Source of the DNA: Cotesia glomerata
Lineage: Eukaryota; Arthropoda; Insecta; Hymenoptera; Braconidae
Direction of reading: 5' to 3'
Assembly: GCF_020080835.1 (NCBI RefSeq)
Contig: NC_058163.1
Location: forward strand, 7,227,318 to 7,291,317
Length of the DNA stretch: 64,000 bases
Shown here one piece after another: positions 1 through 11,349 of this stretch (positions are counted from its first letter, which is position 1; every line of letters starts with the position of its first letter). Position numbers and translations under genes: made by a program. The notes beneath the pieces were generated by a model, which saw only the letters and a program-made list of their open reading frames with translations, had not been told where the DNA came from and did no database searches.

Positions 1-170
1 GTGTCAAAAATTTTGTGTTAAAATTTTTATGTTAAATATTTAACATTTTTTATGTTGATTTAACACAATAAATGTTAAATTTACACTTAAAAAGTTAAAT
101 ATTTAAAACAAAATTTTTAACACTAAAGTTTTTGACGCAATGACGCAAAATTTTTTACTGTGTAAAATAC
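1..170. repeat. MITE-like repeat copy, cut by window start
   Basis: AT-rich block with repeated GTTAAATATTTAACA-type palindromes, ending in TTTTTTACTGTGTA. A related block lies at about 12905-13037 and ends TTTTACTGTGTA. The shared end and internal palindromes suggest a TA-flanked miniature element family. The left end is outside the window. Confidence 0.45.
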
Positions 171-1030
171 TATTAGTCTCGTCAATAACAATCATGGAAC
201 TGTTTGAATTATTTCAAATACAATGTTTCATAAGTAGCAGCACTAATGTCAGAAAATTATTTTTCAAGTAATAGTGCAATATTTAAATGACTGACATTTA
301 ATTTCTTGACGCGAAATCATAAGAAATTATATGTTTACTCGCTTGACGGTTTAAAAATTTATAGTTCATGCCACATAAATTGAACTCGGTATTTTGTTAT
401 CAGTTTCACACCAAATCATTTATACCGAATGAAGTCGAAAATATTTTTACAATGGATAAAAGTACCTAAATTCATGGAAAAAATATAAATCAGAAACATA
501 TGCAACGAAAAAAAAGTATTTCTTGCACCAAGAAAATTTTGACGGAGGCCGAAGTTATATTGGAGCAAGAAGTGTTTTAGTGTCAAGAAATTTTGACTTC
601 ATTCACGAAATTTTCAGTCATCTCTAATATATTCTTGGTCCAAAGAAATTTACCTTTGAGTCAAGATTTTTTTTCTGCAGTGTATGGAAACATACAAGCA
701 AAGATACAAAAAGTTTATATCCCACATGTATTTAATTTGTATGTTTTTTTCTTAAAAACGTAAATAAAAAAGATTTTGTATGTTATTTGCTAATATGTTA
801 GATATATTCATTAATATTATAAATTATAAATTTTTGTTATTAAGAGCGGACTTAAATTTGCAAGGTACCAGCTTAAATCAGCTGTTTACCTCTTCCTGAT
901 TCTTACTAAATTTTAAACCAATTTTCACTAATATTTAGCGATTAATTGTAAATTAGACATCTTGTTAAAGAAGTTTTATATTTGATAAATTTTGATCAAT
1001 CGATAATATTAAAAAAATACATCCCCCAAA
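171..1030. other. AT-rich DNA without a recognised gene
   Basis: No credible coding exon is visible on either strand. About 500-695 is a diverged copy of the family rich in CTTGxxxCAAGAAAATTT whose better copies lie at 17173-17994 and 61046-61741. It ends in TTTTTTTTCTGCAGTGTA. Confidence 0.5.
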
Positions 1031-1600
1031 TTTTATCAATATTATGGAAAATAATCGTTTGTCACTGATTTAGAAAATGACTTTCAAATTACGTCAGTAT
1101 TATGTACAATTGTGACAAATTATTGATGTTAAATAATGACTCACAGATGGTATCGGTATTACGTAAGACCGTGACTTGTCACTGATGTAAACGCATGATG
1201 TTAAACTTACGTCAAGATTACGTACAGCCGTGACTTGTCACTGATGTAAACGCATGATGTTAAACTTACGTCAAGATTACGTACAGCCGTGACTTGTCAC
1301 TGATGTAAATGCATGATGTTAAACTTACGTCGTTATGACATACAATGATGGGATTAATGTTACGTAATATTGTAGTTTATATATTATGTCAGTTGTACAT
1401 AATATCTAAGTCATTTCCGTTACATCATAGAGAAGTAATAAACTTACATCAGTATGATGTCAAAAATATATCATATATTTTTACATCATAATTGTATCAC
1501 AAGACAGGTCAATTTTACGTCATATTTACGTAAAATATTGTGACATTCCTATGACTTATAAATGACGTCATATTGAAGTCATGTGTTCACTGGGTAATTT
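1031..1600. repeat. ACGTCA-rich repeat block with a 59-bp tandem
   Basis: The block repeats GTGAC...ACGTCA and TTACGT motifs throughout. Within it about three head-to-tail copies of a 59-bp unit start at 1171, 1230 and 1289 with GTGACTTGTCACTG. The block ends near a perfect ATGACGTCAT at about 1562-1571. It looks like a repetitive element with an expanded internal minisatellite. Confidence 0.7.
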
Positions 1601-3139
1601 GTTGTTAAACATACATTAAAAGTTCAGGGGGAAGGGGAAATTATAGCAGATTTAACATATTGAAGTGATATTTGTAAATTTAAATAATAAATGAACACCG
1701 TGAGCAACTGTTTTAAGTACCGACCTTACATAACCTATAACAGTTGTTATTGTTTTGTGACAGCTCAGTACTTGTCAGTTGATATTTTAATAGTTATATT
1801 ATTATAATTATTTAACCATAATTATGAATTAAATTTATTCAATTAAATTCTGATTAGAAATAATTTTATATTTTATGCTATTTTTCCGAGTGATCACTTG
1901 CAAAAAAGAAAAAAAAATATCTATTAATTTGACCTCGGATTGCGACGACCAAATTACCTTAAGCTATTGTTCGTCAACTTTTGATATTTTTTTCAATTTA
2001 TTTCGTAGTTGGGAAAATTAAAAAGAAATCAAGTATAAATTAATTTTTAGCTTTTATCATCAAATAACTTTCATCTGTTACAAATCCTATTTTTTTGGTA
2101 GATGTCTTTGAATATCTATTTGTTGTTGTCAGTCTTATGTCGTTATTTGCAAAAATATCATGAAAAATAAATTTTAGGACATTATTGCCTTTTAATAACG
2201 TGTTTTTTTCAGTATTCAAATTTGAAATCTACCTTTCCATATCGGGTGTGGCCGAACGGCGCTTTTTCTTATCTATGTCATGTTATCATAACACATAATT
2301 TGCTATCTCTATGTTAACATAATTGGTTATCACAGCTTGTCTTATGTTGTCCTAACAAAAAATTCTCTTCAGTGTTAATAATCAATCATATTAACTAAAA
2401 GTTATTTATAACTACAATTACAAGATAACTTAATTGATTCAAATGATAAAATAACCTTCTTTGTAGTCTTAAGCAATGAAGGAATTTATAATTAAATCGA
2501 GTAAGTAAAGAAGTCATGGTACAGTTACCACTAGTTTGAAAAAACTTGATTAATAACCCGTGGGGATTAATAACCCGTGGGGCTGATTAAAACAGTAGTT
2601 ATCTTAATATTGCATAAAATAATGTAACATCAAAATAAAAGGATTATACTTTACACTAAATCCCGGCGATATAAAACTATTATCTGCATTTCCAATAGCT
2701 TACTTTTATTATTCACCCGACAGTGATATTTTCATACTAAATATTATCATATTCTACGAAGCTATATAGATATATTAATATTTATATTTAATTTAATTTA
2801 AAAGCCTCGCCTATCGTACTCGAATGTTTTTTCATTTTACCGTAAAACCCCGACAAGCCGCAGTGATATCAGCCATTGTTTATTTTCGATCGTCACGGAC
2901 TACCTTTTTTTCTCGCTGCAATTATTGAATAAAAATTAATGCCACCTGATATTTCGAACCGCAACAAAACGAACGCCAAATATTTGCCGCCTCACGGATG
3001 GCTTTGACGCTTTCATTTAATATACAATATACGATATACATATCGCATCCATCGATCAAACTACTTTTTGTTGTGCTACGAATTTTATTTCGTAGAAAAT
3101 ATTTTCAATTTTAAATAAAAAATAAATTATATTCTTTTT
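1601..3139. other. AT-rich DNA without a recognised gene
   Basis: No supported exon. About 2275-2375 carries a copy of a dispersed family recognisable by TTGTCTTATGTTGTCCTAAC followed by A-rich sequence and CAGTG; relatives occur near 7900, 11600, 14060, 20540 and 30500. About 2800-3010 is richer in GC and CpG than its surroundings, but only a 14-codon minus-strand frame was seen there (an ATG near 2875), which is too little to call a gene. Confidence 0.45.
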
Positions 3140-3560
3140 TATAAAGTGAAACAAAAAAAAATTGTTTTCTGACGGATAAGAAAAAAGGAACAAAAAATTT
3201 GCGTCTTGAACACGAGTGTTGTATGAAAAATTGAATAAATAGTAACGTAATTTTAATTTCAAATTATTCGCGACTACCTAAAACAATTAAAACGAAGCGC
3301 ATGCTTTAAAACTATAAATTAGCTGATAAATAACGCCTATCAGTGGCCTGAGACTAAAATTTACTCTACTCTACATACACACAAAAAACCACAAAATTTT
3401 AGTTTATTGTTAATTATAGTTAATCGATACTGAATTAAACAACCATTTTTAACAGGTTTCCACACGAGACGATTATAAAGCTGATAAAAAAGATAATAGA
3501 GTCAATACATCAAATATTATAGCGGCTAGAGTGTTTACAAGCATGAAAATTAATTATTTT
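3140..3560. repeat. Diverged dispersed repeat (relative at 25960-26400)
   Basis: This stretch aligns by eye, in the same orientation, with 25960-26400. Shared islands include AACAAAAA.T, GTATGAAAAATT, ACTATAAAT.AGCTGAT, CCTGAGACTAAA and a TTAATTATA..T block. A shorter relative starts near 43315. Identity is low enough that this looks like an old family. Confidence 0.5.
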
Positions 3561-4029
3561 ACAGATGATTAATTTCAATGGTTTAATAAAATTTTGTGAA
3601 ATGCTTTATATTTTTCAAACAATGCTTATTATCGCTTTAAGGCGAAAGATCTTTCTTATGGAAAATTAAGTTTCGTATAAAAATTCTGATTTTAATTTTT
3701 CTGTGACATCCCATACAAAAAATGAAGATCGGCCCGATACTGGGCCAAGACTGGTAACCGATCTTTAAGTATTGGTCGAGTATCGTGAAATATCGTTGGG
3801 CCAAGACTGGGCGAGCATCGGATGGTAACACCCAGCCGATGTAGGCGACTGATCGTCGGCCGAACATAGTAATCAAGCATTGGCCGAGCATCGGCCAAGC
3901 ATAGGCAAAAAAATCAAATTTTAGGTAAAATAATAAAAAAAATTTTTTTTTCGTTGTTTATTTTTGAATTATTATTATTCTGAGGTGATGGACTACTGGC
4001 TGATAGAAATTAATTCTGAAAAAATTCGG

Positions 4030-4117
4030 ATGTGGAGGGATTTGAACCTTATCCGTCTGCGTGGAAGTCTCGAGTAGAGTCACGGACGCTGCTAACTGAT
4101 CTGAGTGTAATGTTCTT
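4030..4117 (-). other. tRNA-like / Pol III box remnant
   Basis: On the minus strand there is a B-box-like GGTTCAAATCCC preceded about 50 nt earlier by GATCAGTTAGCAGC, which resembles a tRNA D-arm or A box. The acceptor and T stems do not pair properly, so this is not a functional tRNA gene. It is probably an eroded tRNA-derived repeat head inside the surrounding element. Confidence 0.25.
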
Positions 4118-4531
4118 AGTTTAATCATTTCAATGTTCAACAATCAATTTTTCTCAGTATAAGTGAGTTAACTTGATTGTTGTTACGAATTTTTTTATTT
4201 ATTTCATAATTGAACAATTTCTGAATTTTAATAATAAAAAATAACTTCCCAGTTTTTTAAAACTTCATTTTTTAAGCAAGAACTTCAAAATTAATTAAAA
4301 ATAAATGATTTATTAGTAAATAAATATATATATTTAGATTTGTAAATTTTTATTTATATTCATAAATCTATTTGTAAGTAAATAAACCATTTATTAGAAA
4401 TCATTAGTTTCTTGCTAAAATATTTTTTTATTTTAATACTAAAAGAAATAGGGTTAACTGATTGGGTAATGTAAAAATTCATCGAAAAAGTACTTCAAAA
4501 AAATATTCATTAACTTATTAAATCTGTTTTA

Positions 4532-4911
4532 AAGCCAGTCCCATGGCTAAGCGATACAACGCTTGTCATGCTTGATTGGGACTGGTGAGGCGTGGGTTCG
4601 AATCCCGGTGTGAGCTGAAATTTAATTTTCAGTGAACATCGGTGCTCGTAACTCACGCCGGGCTGTACAGGTTTGGGTTTTTCGATGGTTTCCCCAAGCC
4701 CTGTGCTACCGGTGGGGCATAGGCGAATGCGTGCAGTTTCCCCAAAGTCGGCCTATCGCCGCATTACTCTCCAGGCTGAAAAAGTATGTAATACCGCCAA
4801 ACTTATTATGCCAAACTTAATGTACCGATCAGCCTGGAGTCCCCCTCCGGTCTCGGCCGGACCCCCATCGAGACAGAAGTCTGAAAAGCGGGGTTAAAAA
4901 AAAAAAAAAAA
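4532..4911 (+). mobile_element. tRNA-derived SINE, copy 1
   Basis: Full-looking SINE. The 5' tRNA-like head begins near 4534, with an A-box-like TGGCTAAGCGAT and a perfect B box GGTTCGAATCCC about 50 nt later. A roughly 250-bp body follows, ending AAAAGCGGGGTT and then a poly(A) tail of about 20. It is flanked by an imperfect 12-bp duplication: AAATCTGTTTTA at 4520-4531 and AAATTTGTTTTA at 4912-4923. A second copy lies inverted at 45713-46080. The head contains CCAGTCCCA and TGGGACTGG, which can pair across the A box. Short open frames on both strands are not genes. Confidence 0.9.
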
Positions 4912-5450
4912 AAATTTGTTTTAGTGAAAACAAATGTTGATTTAATCTTAATAGAGCTTGTTGAATAATAAAAATGTTTATTAAAAACTAAAAAATGATC
5001 AATATAATATTTATAAAAAAACATTGTTAATAATTTAAATTGGTGTTTTCTCCTAAAAAAATCTCTTAAGATATTTTTTAAAAATTGATTTACTAATTTT
5101 TAGTACATATTAGTTTATAATTTGGTCAAACGTTAAATTAAAAAAAATTGAAAACAATAATATAACATAGTAATGACTAATACGTATTAATTGTTTTCAA
5201 GCGTAATAAAGAATTAGCAAGAGAATCGGCCAAGCAATGGTTGATAATCGAATCACATACCATTATATTATAATAAATATCGTGCGGTAGCCAATGGCTT
5301 ACCTAGACTAGGCCAGTACAAATCGCCAATGCTTGGCCGAACATTAAAGCCGATACAAAACGCCGATACTTGGCCGAGCATTAGTAGCTGTGCCTTGGCC
5401 ATTGAACGGAAATTGTTGAGCATCGGCAACTTTGTATAGGATTGACCATT

Positions 5451-5739
5451 TTACCGGAAAATGTGAAAAACAAAATTGTTTCGTAGAATTTGACCTTGAT
5501 GTCACGTAAATACCAAAATATATGATTCGTCATCAATCAGCTGCAAATAAATTTCAAAAAGTGTTTTATTGTCTACAAATTGCGTTTTGATTCATCGCAG
5601 TAGCATTAAATGTCGCTTTTATAAGAAATTAAAAATAAAAATCACAAAATTTTTGTGTATTGTGACGTTCTCGTCAAATTCTTAAAGAAAATTAACTTTT
5701 AATTAATTGAATACTTAGAAATCTTATAAGATAAGAAGT
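5451..5739. other. AT-rich DNA without a recognised gene
   Basis: Nothing coding or structured was recognised. Confidence 0.4.
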
Positions 5740-6296
5740 TGTTGGGAATCGCGGGTAGCCAAAATACATGTGTTACCTCAGCATGTGACCCGGGGCTCGA
5801 CGACGTTCTCAAGATGCAACCCGAGATCAACAATGGCTGACGGAGAAAAATTGTATTACTTATGTAGAGTAATTAAGCAGTTTATAGTTGGATCTTCTGG
5901 TGCACGAAGCTCTGCTCCGCTGCCTAGAATCCGCCCATAAATAATTAACTAATCAAATAACTATAAGACTCAACCAGTAATAATTATTTAAACCGAGAGC
6001 CTACTAGATCCTCTCTTCTTCTAGTCCAATCTTTATCCGATATTTTGGAAACCAATCCATCGGGTCATCCAGGAGGTACCAAGGAACCCAAAACTCATTG
6101 GAGGAACGACGTCTGATGTAATTGGACTCTTAGGGGCCAATAATCAGCAAGTCATCATATATTAATAATATATTAAAAATTCAAATTATAGTAGGAGACT
6201 ATTTTGTGACGGCGCACATGAGGTCTGTCGACTTCCTAACGACGCCAACCTGGTTTTAAAATTAAAACATAAAACTGGGTTTTCCAGAATGTAACA
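5740..6296. repeat. Possible solo LTR-like block
   Basis: A more complex, GC-richer block than its surroundings. It begins TGTTGGGAATCGC and a TGTAACA lies at its far end, fitting the TG...CA convention of LTRs. It contains ACTATAAGAC-type TATA sequence. No clear target duplication, primer site or coding region was found next to it, so the LTR reading is weak. Confidence 0.25.
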
Positions 6297-7980
6297 GTAT
6301 TTTTAATGAAAAACCTTTAAAATTAAAAAAATAAATAAAATTAAAATTATGGGCTCAAATTTTCAGAACTTTTTTTTTCATTATAAAGAACAAAATCATT
6401 TTAAAAGGCCGAAAAAAAGTCGTCGATTAAAACGAATCACTCGAATGGCCATATCAAAAAATTTCCTCTAATTGTTCTGGAAGTGCAGAATGAATATGAT
6501 AACGATAATAAAAATTATGAAAATTGTTTGATGAGGTGTGCAATAAATTGCAGACTTATTAATAATGAGTCATTATATTACACGTAAGGATTCACTAAAT
6601 TTTTTTTCATACATCTTATTCTGAAATCTAATTTTCTGGTACATTATGTATATACCATATACTAGTGACAGCAAAAAGCATAAAAAGTAAAAAAAAAAAG
6701 CTTTATTCAAATCTTTCCACATGCCATGAAATCAGCCGATTTATTTTCTTCTTTATTTTTTTGTAAAAAAAAAAAAAAAAAAAAAACGAAGTAACATAGA
6801 TGTCGAGTTCACTTTTTCGCAGGCATTTCCATCTCATTCACGTTCACTTATCCAATCTCTTTTTCTCGAGGGCATATTCTCCTTGGTATACACATTGAAA
6901 GGCGTTGAAAAGTAGTATAAACTTGTGTGGTGGCGGCTTAAGTATCTTCGTCCTTAAAAAGAACTCATCGAAGGCTCTTTGAAACCTTCTTTGTAAACTT
7001 TTCCATTCAATATATATCTAATACATTCAGTGAAAAAAAAATGTACTATTCGTATACTCTGTATACAGTCTTAAAGTTAAACTCTTTAAAAAATTTTTTC
7101 ACGTGATAAAAGACCAGAAATTTATTTTCAATAGATTGTACACTACTGAAGTAAAGCCACCGGCAAAGCGGTTTCTTTTGAAACTAATATTCTATAGTAT
7201 AGTCTATTTTATAAAGAGTGTATACTACATCGCAAATCATTTTATTCAAACCCACTGCCCTCTTATTCAACCGTTAGATTTCTTTTAAGAAATCCCAAGT
7301 ACACAAGAAAAATTTAATATTCTTGAAAATTTTTTTATCTATTTGCTATTTATTTACTTTTAACTTTTTTATTACTTTTTTTCTTAGTGGTTTATGCTCT
7401 GCAATTTCTATCCTGCTGCTAGAAGGAAATTATTACCTTTAACGGGAAATTCTATAAAACAAACTGAATTGACCTGAGAAAATGAGGTTATGATTATCTA
7501 AATAAGATTTTCTTATCAATTTCAAGCAACGCTAACAAATCGCTACTTTATCCAGATGTTTCTCTAATATTTCATTAGTGGTGTGAAATAAGTAGTGATT
7601 TTTAGCGAAAAAATTGCAGAAATTTATGAAAAAAGCGCTGGCTTGTAAAGCCAGATTAAATTTTATGTTGAGTTATTGAATTTAAACGTGAATTTTTTTT
7701 TAGATGCTTTAAATTTGACGCTTAGTTATAATTTATAATCGACAAATATCTATATCATAAGTTCGCGACACTGTTTATCGGAATAAAGACCCGATATGTG
7801 AGTTTAAAATAACATTAAAAGTAATCAATACTCTTTCACATAATAGTTACATTAATTAAGAAGCAATCCCTTGATACAGTTGCACTTAAAAAATTTTATT
7901 TCGTTAGGACAACATAAGATATGTCGTGGTAACGAATTGTTATGATAGTAAAGGAATAATAATTTCGTTATTTTAGCATA
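6297..7980. other. AT-rich DNA without a recognised gene
   Basis: Contains homopolymer A runs (about 6690 and 6765-6785) and short open frames with no recognisable similarity. About 7870-7960 holds another copy of the ACAACATAAGA family. Confidence 0.45.
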
Positions 7981-8295
7981 ATACACAGAGAAAAATTAAT
8001 AGGAACCTTTCCAAAAATTATGGGAATGGTTGCTATAATAAAATGATCATTATAGGTATCAATCCTATGCTCATTATGAGAACCATACCCATAGTTTATT
8101 GAAAACGTTCCTATGCAATAATGGAATAGCTTTAATATATTATGGGAATGGTTCCTACAATATTATGGGAATGGTTGCTATAATATTATAGGAATGGTCC
8201 TTATATTATTAAAGAAATGGTTCCTGTAATAGTATAGGAATGGTTCCTTTACTATTAAAGGAATGGTTCCTATAATATTATGGGAATGACGCACA
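7981..8295. repeat. ~22-bp minisatellite, GGGAATGGTTCCT type
   Basis: Tandem, diverged units of the form TATTATGGGAATGGTTCCTA run across about 8010-8290. The unit core GGAATGGTTCC is nearly self-complementary. The array begins after ATACACAGAGAAAAATT, which resembles the termini of local TA-flanked MITEs. Confidence 0.8.
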
Positions 8296-8780
8296 TAGTA
8301 GTAGAAAAATATTTATGTTTATAATAATGAAGCAATCACTTCAAAAATATAAAGTAATTATTATACATTTTTTTGCTAATACATTTTTTTTTGTAAATAA
8401 AAATTGATCTTTCACTAGAGTAAAAAAATTTCTTTTTCATAATTTTTATTCACGTGTGTACTTAATCTTTAATATTATAAACTGATTCGTTATTTCAAGT
8501 GTGTTACTGTATTAAAAGAACTAATAAATTTAATACTATAAATAAGATCATTTGTTACAACAACATTTTTCTCTGTCATCCCGTCTAAGGTGGTTTTAAC
8601 GAAATCATTTTTATGAGTAAAGCTAGATGTGAGCGCGTGTATAGTTTGGTATGGCCAATTTTCACACGATTCTTCTTTTAGCACTTTTCTTAAAATACTT
8701 TTTAGTAATATGAAAACTTATATACAGAAGAATGTGTTGTTGTACAAATGAGTTTATTATTTATCTGATTTCGTTGTCAT
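8296..8780. other. AT-rich DNA without a recognised gene
   Basis: No supported feature. A 64-codon minus-strand open frame near 8490-8684 has no recognisable domain. Confidence 0.4.
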
Positions 8781-9480
8781 CCCGGGTCGAAAAATTTAAA
8801 CTGATTTTAAGCTAAATGATCTGCAGTTGAACTTATTGATCTGTATTTGATCTACTATTCAAATTATTTTTGATCTGTTTTAAGTCTAAATAACCTTCGA
8901 GTAAAATAATTGAGCAGCTATGAATATTTTATGCTGTTTCTAATCTAATGAGACTAAAAAGTTTTAAAAGTTTGATCGGTTTTTAGTCTAGTTAATTTGT
9001 AGATGGGCTTTATGTATTGTTTTCAAATTCACTATGAAATCTTGTACTGTTTTTATCTACAATTTTCACTCTAAATGTTCGAAGGCTAAAAGTCGACTAC
9101 GATGGCGACTTATAACTTTTTTGACTCAAAAGTATCTCATTAAAAATTATAAGTCGCATTTATTTGAGAAAATAAATTAATTTAAAATATATTCATGCGC
9201 TCTCTTGTTTTATGAACTGAACGTCGATTATAACCTTACATCTGTCATATCTATTTGTCATAGCTTAACATTTCATCGATTATAAAAGTTTTGTAACTGC
9301 GAATATTAGTTGCAGTGATAACTAATAAATTTGTATTAATAAACGTATATAAAATAGTTCTCATCGTTTGATAATGGATCTAAATCTACGGTTTTCCAAT
9401 TATCGATGTTAAACACAATGTGAATACATCGACAAGATTAAAATGTTGACAAGATGACAAGATTAATATTAAACTTTATA

Positions 9481-9634
9481 CACTGTAAATCCAAGTGTTT
9501 TAACAAAACATACATAAAGTGTTTTGTTCCTATCTTGAAGCATTGTAGTCACTTTTAAAACACTTCCATGTGTTTTAATTTCCCATGTTAAATGCCCATT
9601 TGTAGTCACTTTTAAAACACTTTGATTTACAGTG
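9481..9634. mobile_element. TA-flanked MITE, 154 bp
   Basis: Terminal inverted repeats CACTGTAAATC.AAGTGTTT and AAACACTTTGATTTACAGTG are flanked by TA on both sides (9479-9480 and 9635-9636). Copy 2 of the host element near 55528 reads straight through with a single TA, giving the pre-insertion site. TA duplication with CACTG-type ends is typical of Tc1/mariner-derived MITEs. No coding capacity. Confidence 0.85.
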
Positions 9635-9734
9635 TACTTTCACTCATCAATTAATGAGCGATATTCACTATTTGGTAGTGCGAAGAATACCGTTTGGTAT
9701 ACATTGCACTACGAAATAGTAAATAGTCACTATT

Positions 9735-9828
9735 TCAGTTTCAGAGAATGAAAAGCTATGCCCTGTAGAGGGTCTTCGAGGACATGAATAAAATAATAAT
9801 AAATAAATAAATAAATATATTATTACTA

Positions 9829-9855
<27 letters not shown>
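9735..9855. repeat. Truncated LINE 3' tail and (ATT)n microsatellite
   Basis: GGTCTTCGAGGACATGAATAAA leads into a (TAAA)n tail at about 9793-9820, the form seen at the 3' ends of the LINEs at 50.6 and 63.8 kb. An ATT-repeat tract follows. Only the extreme 3' end of the source element is present. Confidence 0.5.
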
Positions 9856-9860
<5 letters not shown>

Positions 9861-10077
9861 TAATTCGTAAAAGGTCTGTTTTTGATCTACAGGCGATCAA
9901 AAACCGACTAAAAATTATGGAACGCTTTGGTCTGGTTTTGACCTTGATGCGATCAAAACCAGTTAAATGATTGTGACAAAAAAAGTCTGATTTTGGTCTT
10001 GAAACAATAGAAAACAATTTTATTATAACATTAAAAATGATCTGAAATTGGTCTGAATTAGAAATAGTACGGGCAAA

Positions 10078-11168
10078 CCCCCATGGAAATAATATATATT
10101 TTGAATATATTAAAAATATATGTCATTTTATATTTTGAATATAAATAATAGTATATTACACACCTAGGGAAGTAAAGTAAGAAATGTCTCAGATCACATG
10201 TAATTGTTGGCCGAGGCGAAGCCGAGGTCAACAAACATGTGATCTGAGGCTTTCTTATTTACTTCCCGAGGAGTGTATACTATTTTTTGTCCGACGAAGG
10301 CGGAAAGCGGCAACTTAGTTTAGCGCAGCAGGACGAAAGTTGCCACTTTCCGCCCGGAGGGCAAAAAATATATTTAATATATAAAAATATATTTCACGTA
10401 TATTTCAAATATATTCTAATTACAGTACTTTTGGCCGTTTTTTGTATATAAAAAATATATTTTTGATGTAAGAAAAATATACGCAAAATATATTTTTTTT
10501 TGTATGATAAATATAAATGTCGAATATATAAAAATATACTAAGAATGTTTTTTAAATATTAGCAGTTTTATATACTGAAAATATTATCCAGACTATATTT
10601 TTTATATATTTTAAATATAATTAATATATACGTAAAATATACTTAAAATCTATAGGACAAAATTAACAGCCCGAGATTTTGGATTTTGTTAACTTGAGAA
10701 CATTTGCCAGTGCATGGTTACAATGTTTGTTCCGGAAAACTTTAAACTATGCCAGTTTCTTGTACGGTTCAAAATCTCGAGCTGTCAATTTTGTCCTATA
10801 TACTTTAAGTATATTTTACGTATATTTTAATTATATTTAAAATATATAAAAAAAATAGTCTGGAAAATATTTTCATTATATAGAGCTGCTTATATTTAAA
10901 ATACATTCTAAGTATATTTTTTATATATTCGAAATTTATAATTATCATGCAAAAAAAATATATTTTGCGTATATTTTTCTTATATCAGAAATATATTTTT
11001 TATAGACAAAAAACGGCCAAAAGTACTGTAATTAAAATATATTTGAAATATACGTGAAATATATTTTTATATATTTCACGTATATAATAAATATATTTTA
11101 TTTATATTCAAAATATAAAATGATATATATTTTTAATATATCCAAAATATATATTATTTCTATGGGGG
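10078..11168. repeat. Giant hairpin (foldback) element, ~1.1 kb
   Basis: Outer ends CCCCCATGGAAATAATATAT and its near-perfect inverse ending ATATTATTTCTATGGGGG. The arms run several hundred bases toward a centre near 10.73 kb, where TAGGACAAAATTAACAG is mirrored by CTGTCAATTTTGTCCTA. The left arm has an extra ~217-bp insertion (10150-10366) made of two smaller hairpins. The equivalent place in copy 2 of the host element (about 52731) reads GGGCAAAAACAG without the insert, implying about a 2-bp AA duplication. No protein frame. Confidence 0.85.
10150..10366. repeat. Nested hairpin pair inside the left arm
   Basis: Two GC-richer inverted repeats. The first pairs TCAGATCACATG with CATGTGATCTGA around GGCCGAGGCGAAGCCGAGG. 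The second pairs GGCGGAAAGCGGCAACTT with AAGTTGCCACTTTCCGCC. The right arm of the enclosing hairpin lacks both, so they inserted after the hairpin formed. A relative of the first lies at about 21680-21762. Confidence 0.75.
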
Positions 11169-11207
11169 AAAACAGATTAAATTCTTATATAAAATAGATA
11201 CACACTC

Positions 11208-11277
11208 TCTAAACATGAATTAGTGAATATTCACTTATTCAAGTGAATTTTCACTAATTCATGTTTAGAGAACGTAA
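11208..11277. repeat. ~70-bp hairpin element
   Basis: CTCTAAACATGAATTAGTGA is mirrored by TCACTAATTCATGTTTAGAG around a short centre. Copy 2 of the host element lacks it (around 52690), so this is an insertion. A diverged relative is near 13573-13645. Confidence 0.75.
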
Positions 11278-11349
11278 TAAAATTAAACTGAATGGAAAAT
11301 ATTAAAAATTTTCATTAATCATATAACAGATTAAATTTATTGACCCGGG

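Larger units (their letters stand above)
3700..5450. repeat. GGCCGAGCATCGG-type element containing a SINE
   Basis: Two outer blocks (about 3700-3910 and 5220-5450) are dense in GGCCGAGCATCGG and CGATACTTGGCC variants. The outer edges are inverted relatives (ATCCCATACAAA on the left, TTTGTATAGGAT on the right), suggesting one inverted-repeat element. Its middle is AT-rich and carries the SINE at 4532-4911. The apparent open frames in the outer blocks are by-products of the repeat. Confidence 0.5.
8781..11349 (+). mobile_element. CCCGGG-terminated inverted-repeat element, copy 1
   Basis: The left end begins CCCGGGTCGAAAAATTTAAA; the right end closes with TTTATTGACCCGGG. A second copy in opposite orientation spans 52616-56188, and both flanks match over several hundred bases. 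The element is a non-coding DNA transposon-like unit of roughly 1 kb once insertions are removed. This copy carries a MITE (9481-9634), a (TAAA)n LINE tail (about 9735-9830), an (ATT)n tract, a 1.1-kb hairpin (10078-11168) and a ~70-bp hairpin (about 11208-11277), all absent from copy 2 at the matching sites where they can be compared. Confidence 0.75.

Noticed and set aside
4550..4616. Functional tRNA gene
   Set aside because: The A and B boxes belong to the SINE head. The acceptor and anticodon arms do not fold as a tRNA and the same head is at 46080.
4632..5024. Open frames over the SINE, also at 45780-45983
   Set aside because: Both lie in the SINE body and differ between copies by frameshifts.
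8010..8290. CRISPR-like regular repeat
   Set aside because: Units are contiguous and degenerate without unique spacers, and the DNA is eukaryotic. The same reason applies to 1171-1347 and 60000-60690.
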